Positions 63,935-64,000 of a stretch of DNA of 64,000 nucleotides are shown in pieces (position 1 is the first letter of the stretch; the number at the start of each line of letters is the position of its first letter). The position numbers were made by a program, and so were the translations under genes. A model generated the notes under the pieces. That model saw nothing but the letters and a program-made list of their open reading frames with translations. It made no database searches and was not told where the DNA came from. Location: the NCBI GenBank assembly GCA_029215795.1, contig JARDYH010000004.1, forward strand, positions 216,544,517 to 216,608,516. Reading direction: 5' to 3'. This DNA is from Anniella stebbinsi (taxonomy: Eukaryota > Chordata > Lepidosauria > Squamata > Anniellidae).

Positions 63935-64000
63935 GAATATAAAAACAGCCATGCTGGATCAGACCAAGGCTCTATCTAGTTCCACATCATGTTCACACAG
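63935..64000 (-). mobile_element. TTCTTATG-tailed SINE-like repeat, cut by window end
   Basis: GAGAATATAAAAACAGCCAT, GCTGGATCAGACCAAGGCTC and CATCATGTTCACACAG match the inverse 3' part of 25405-25602; continues beyond the window. Confidence 0.65.

Overview
The window looks like a gene-poor, repeat-dense stretch of a vertebrate nuclear genome, most probably a squamate reptile (lizard or snake). That reading rests on the mix of repeats: canonical amniote CR1 3' ends with their octamer tails, CR1/L2-type LINEs with (ATT)n tails, an R4/Dong-type LINE, a Penelope-like element, two tRNA-derived SINE families, many short hAT-like DNA transposons and abundant microsatellites. This is inference from repeat types; I cannot name a species. 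I found no host protein-coding exon, rRNA or functional tRNA gene that I can support. Nearly all open frames are short, carry no family signature, or fall in repeats.

Layout. 0-8 kb: R4/Dong piece, SINEs, a Penelope-like reverse transcriptase split by a nested LINE, and several LINE 3' ends. 9-12 kb: a cluster of 320-bp palindromic hAT-like elements and a possible conserved non-coding block. 12-15 kb: tandem repeats, microsatellites and another R4/Dong piece. 15-24 kb: mostly unassigned, with small foldback elements, a CR1 tail, a hammerhead-like repeat and a LINE. 24-29 kb: two LINE copies on the minus strand, and SINEs. 29-35 kb: a 320-bp element, a 3-bp-TSD MITE and a 905-bp palindromic element. 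35-44 kb: mostly unassigned, with SINEs, a second hammerhead-like motif and a minus-strand R4/Dong piece. 44-54 kb: 320-bp elements, simple repeats and the longest LINE, which retains most of a reverse transcriptase frame. 54-64 kb: sparse except for a 1323-bp GC-rich element made of palindromic modules, a 320-bp element inside a SINE, and scattered relics.

The clearest system is a set of non-autonomous hAT-like elements, recognised from terminal inverted repeats plus 8-bp target-site duplications (TSDs). Seven copies are each exactly 320 bp and are almost complete hairpins (inverted dimers of a ~176-bp unit). Five of these have a perfect or near-perfect TSD flush with the ends, one has a perfect 8-bp TSD offset by one base, and one has none. 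Two larger relatives, 905 bp (AT-rich) and 1323 bp (very GC-rich), share the start TAGGGRTGTGCAC and are built from internal palindromic modules; both have perfect TSDs. None encodes a transposase, so they must have been moved by an enzyme encoded elsewhere. Nested insertions (hAT in SINE twice, MITE in LINE, LINE in Penelope) give a partial order of activity.
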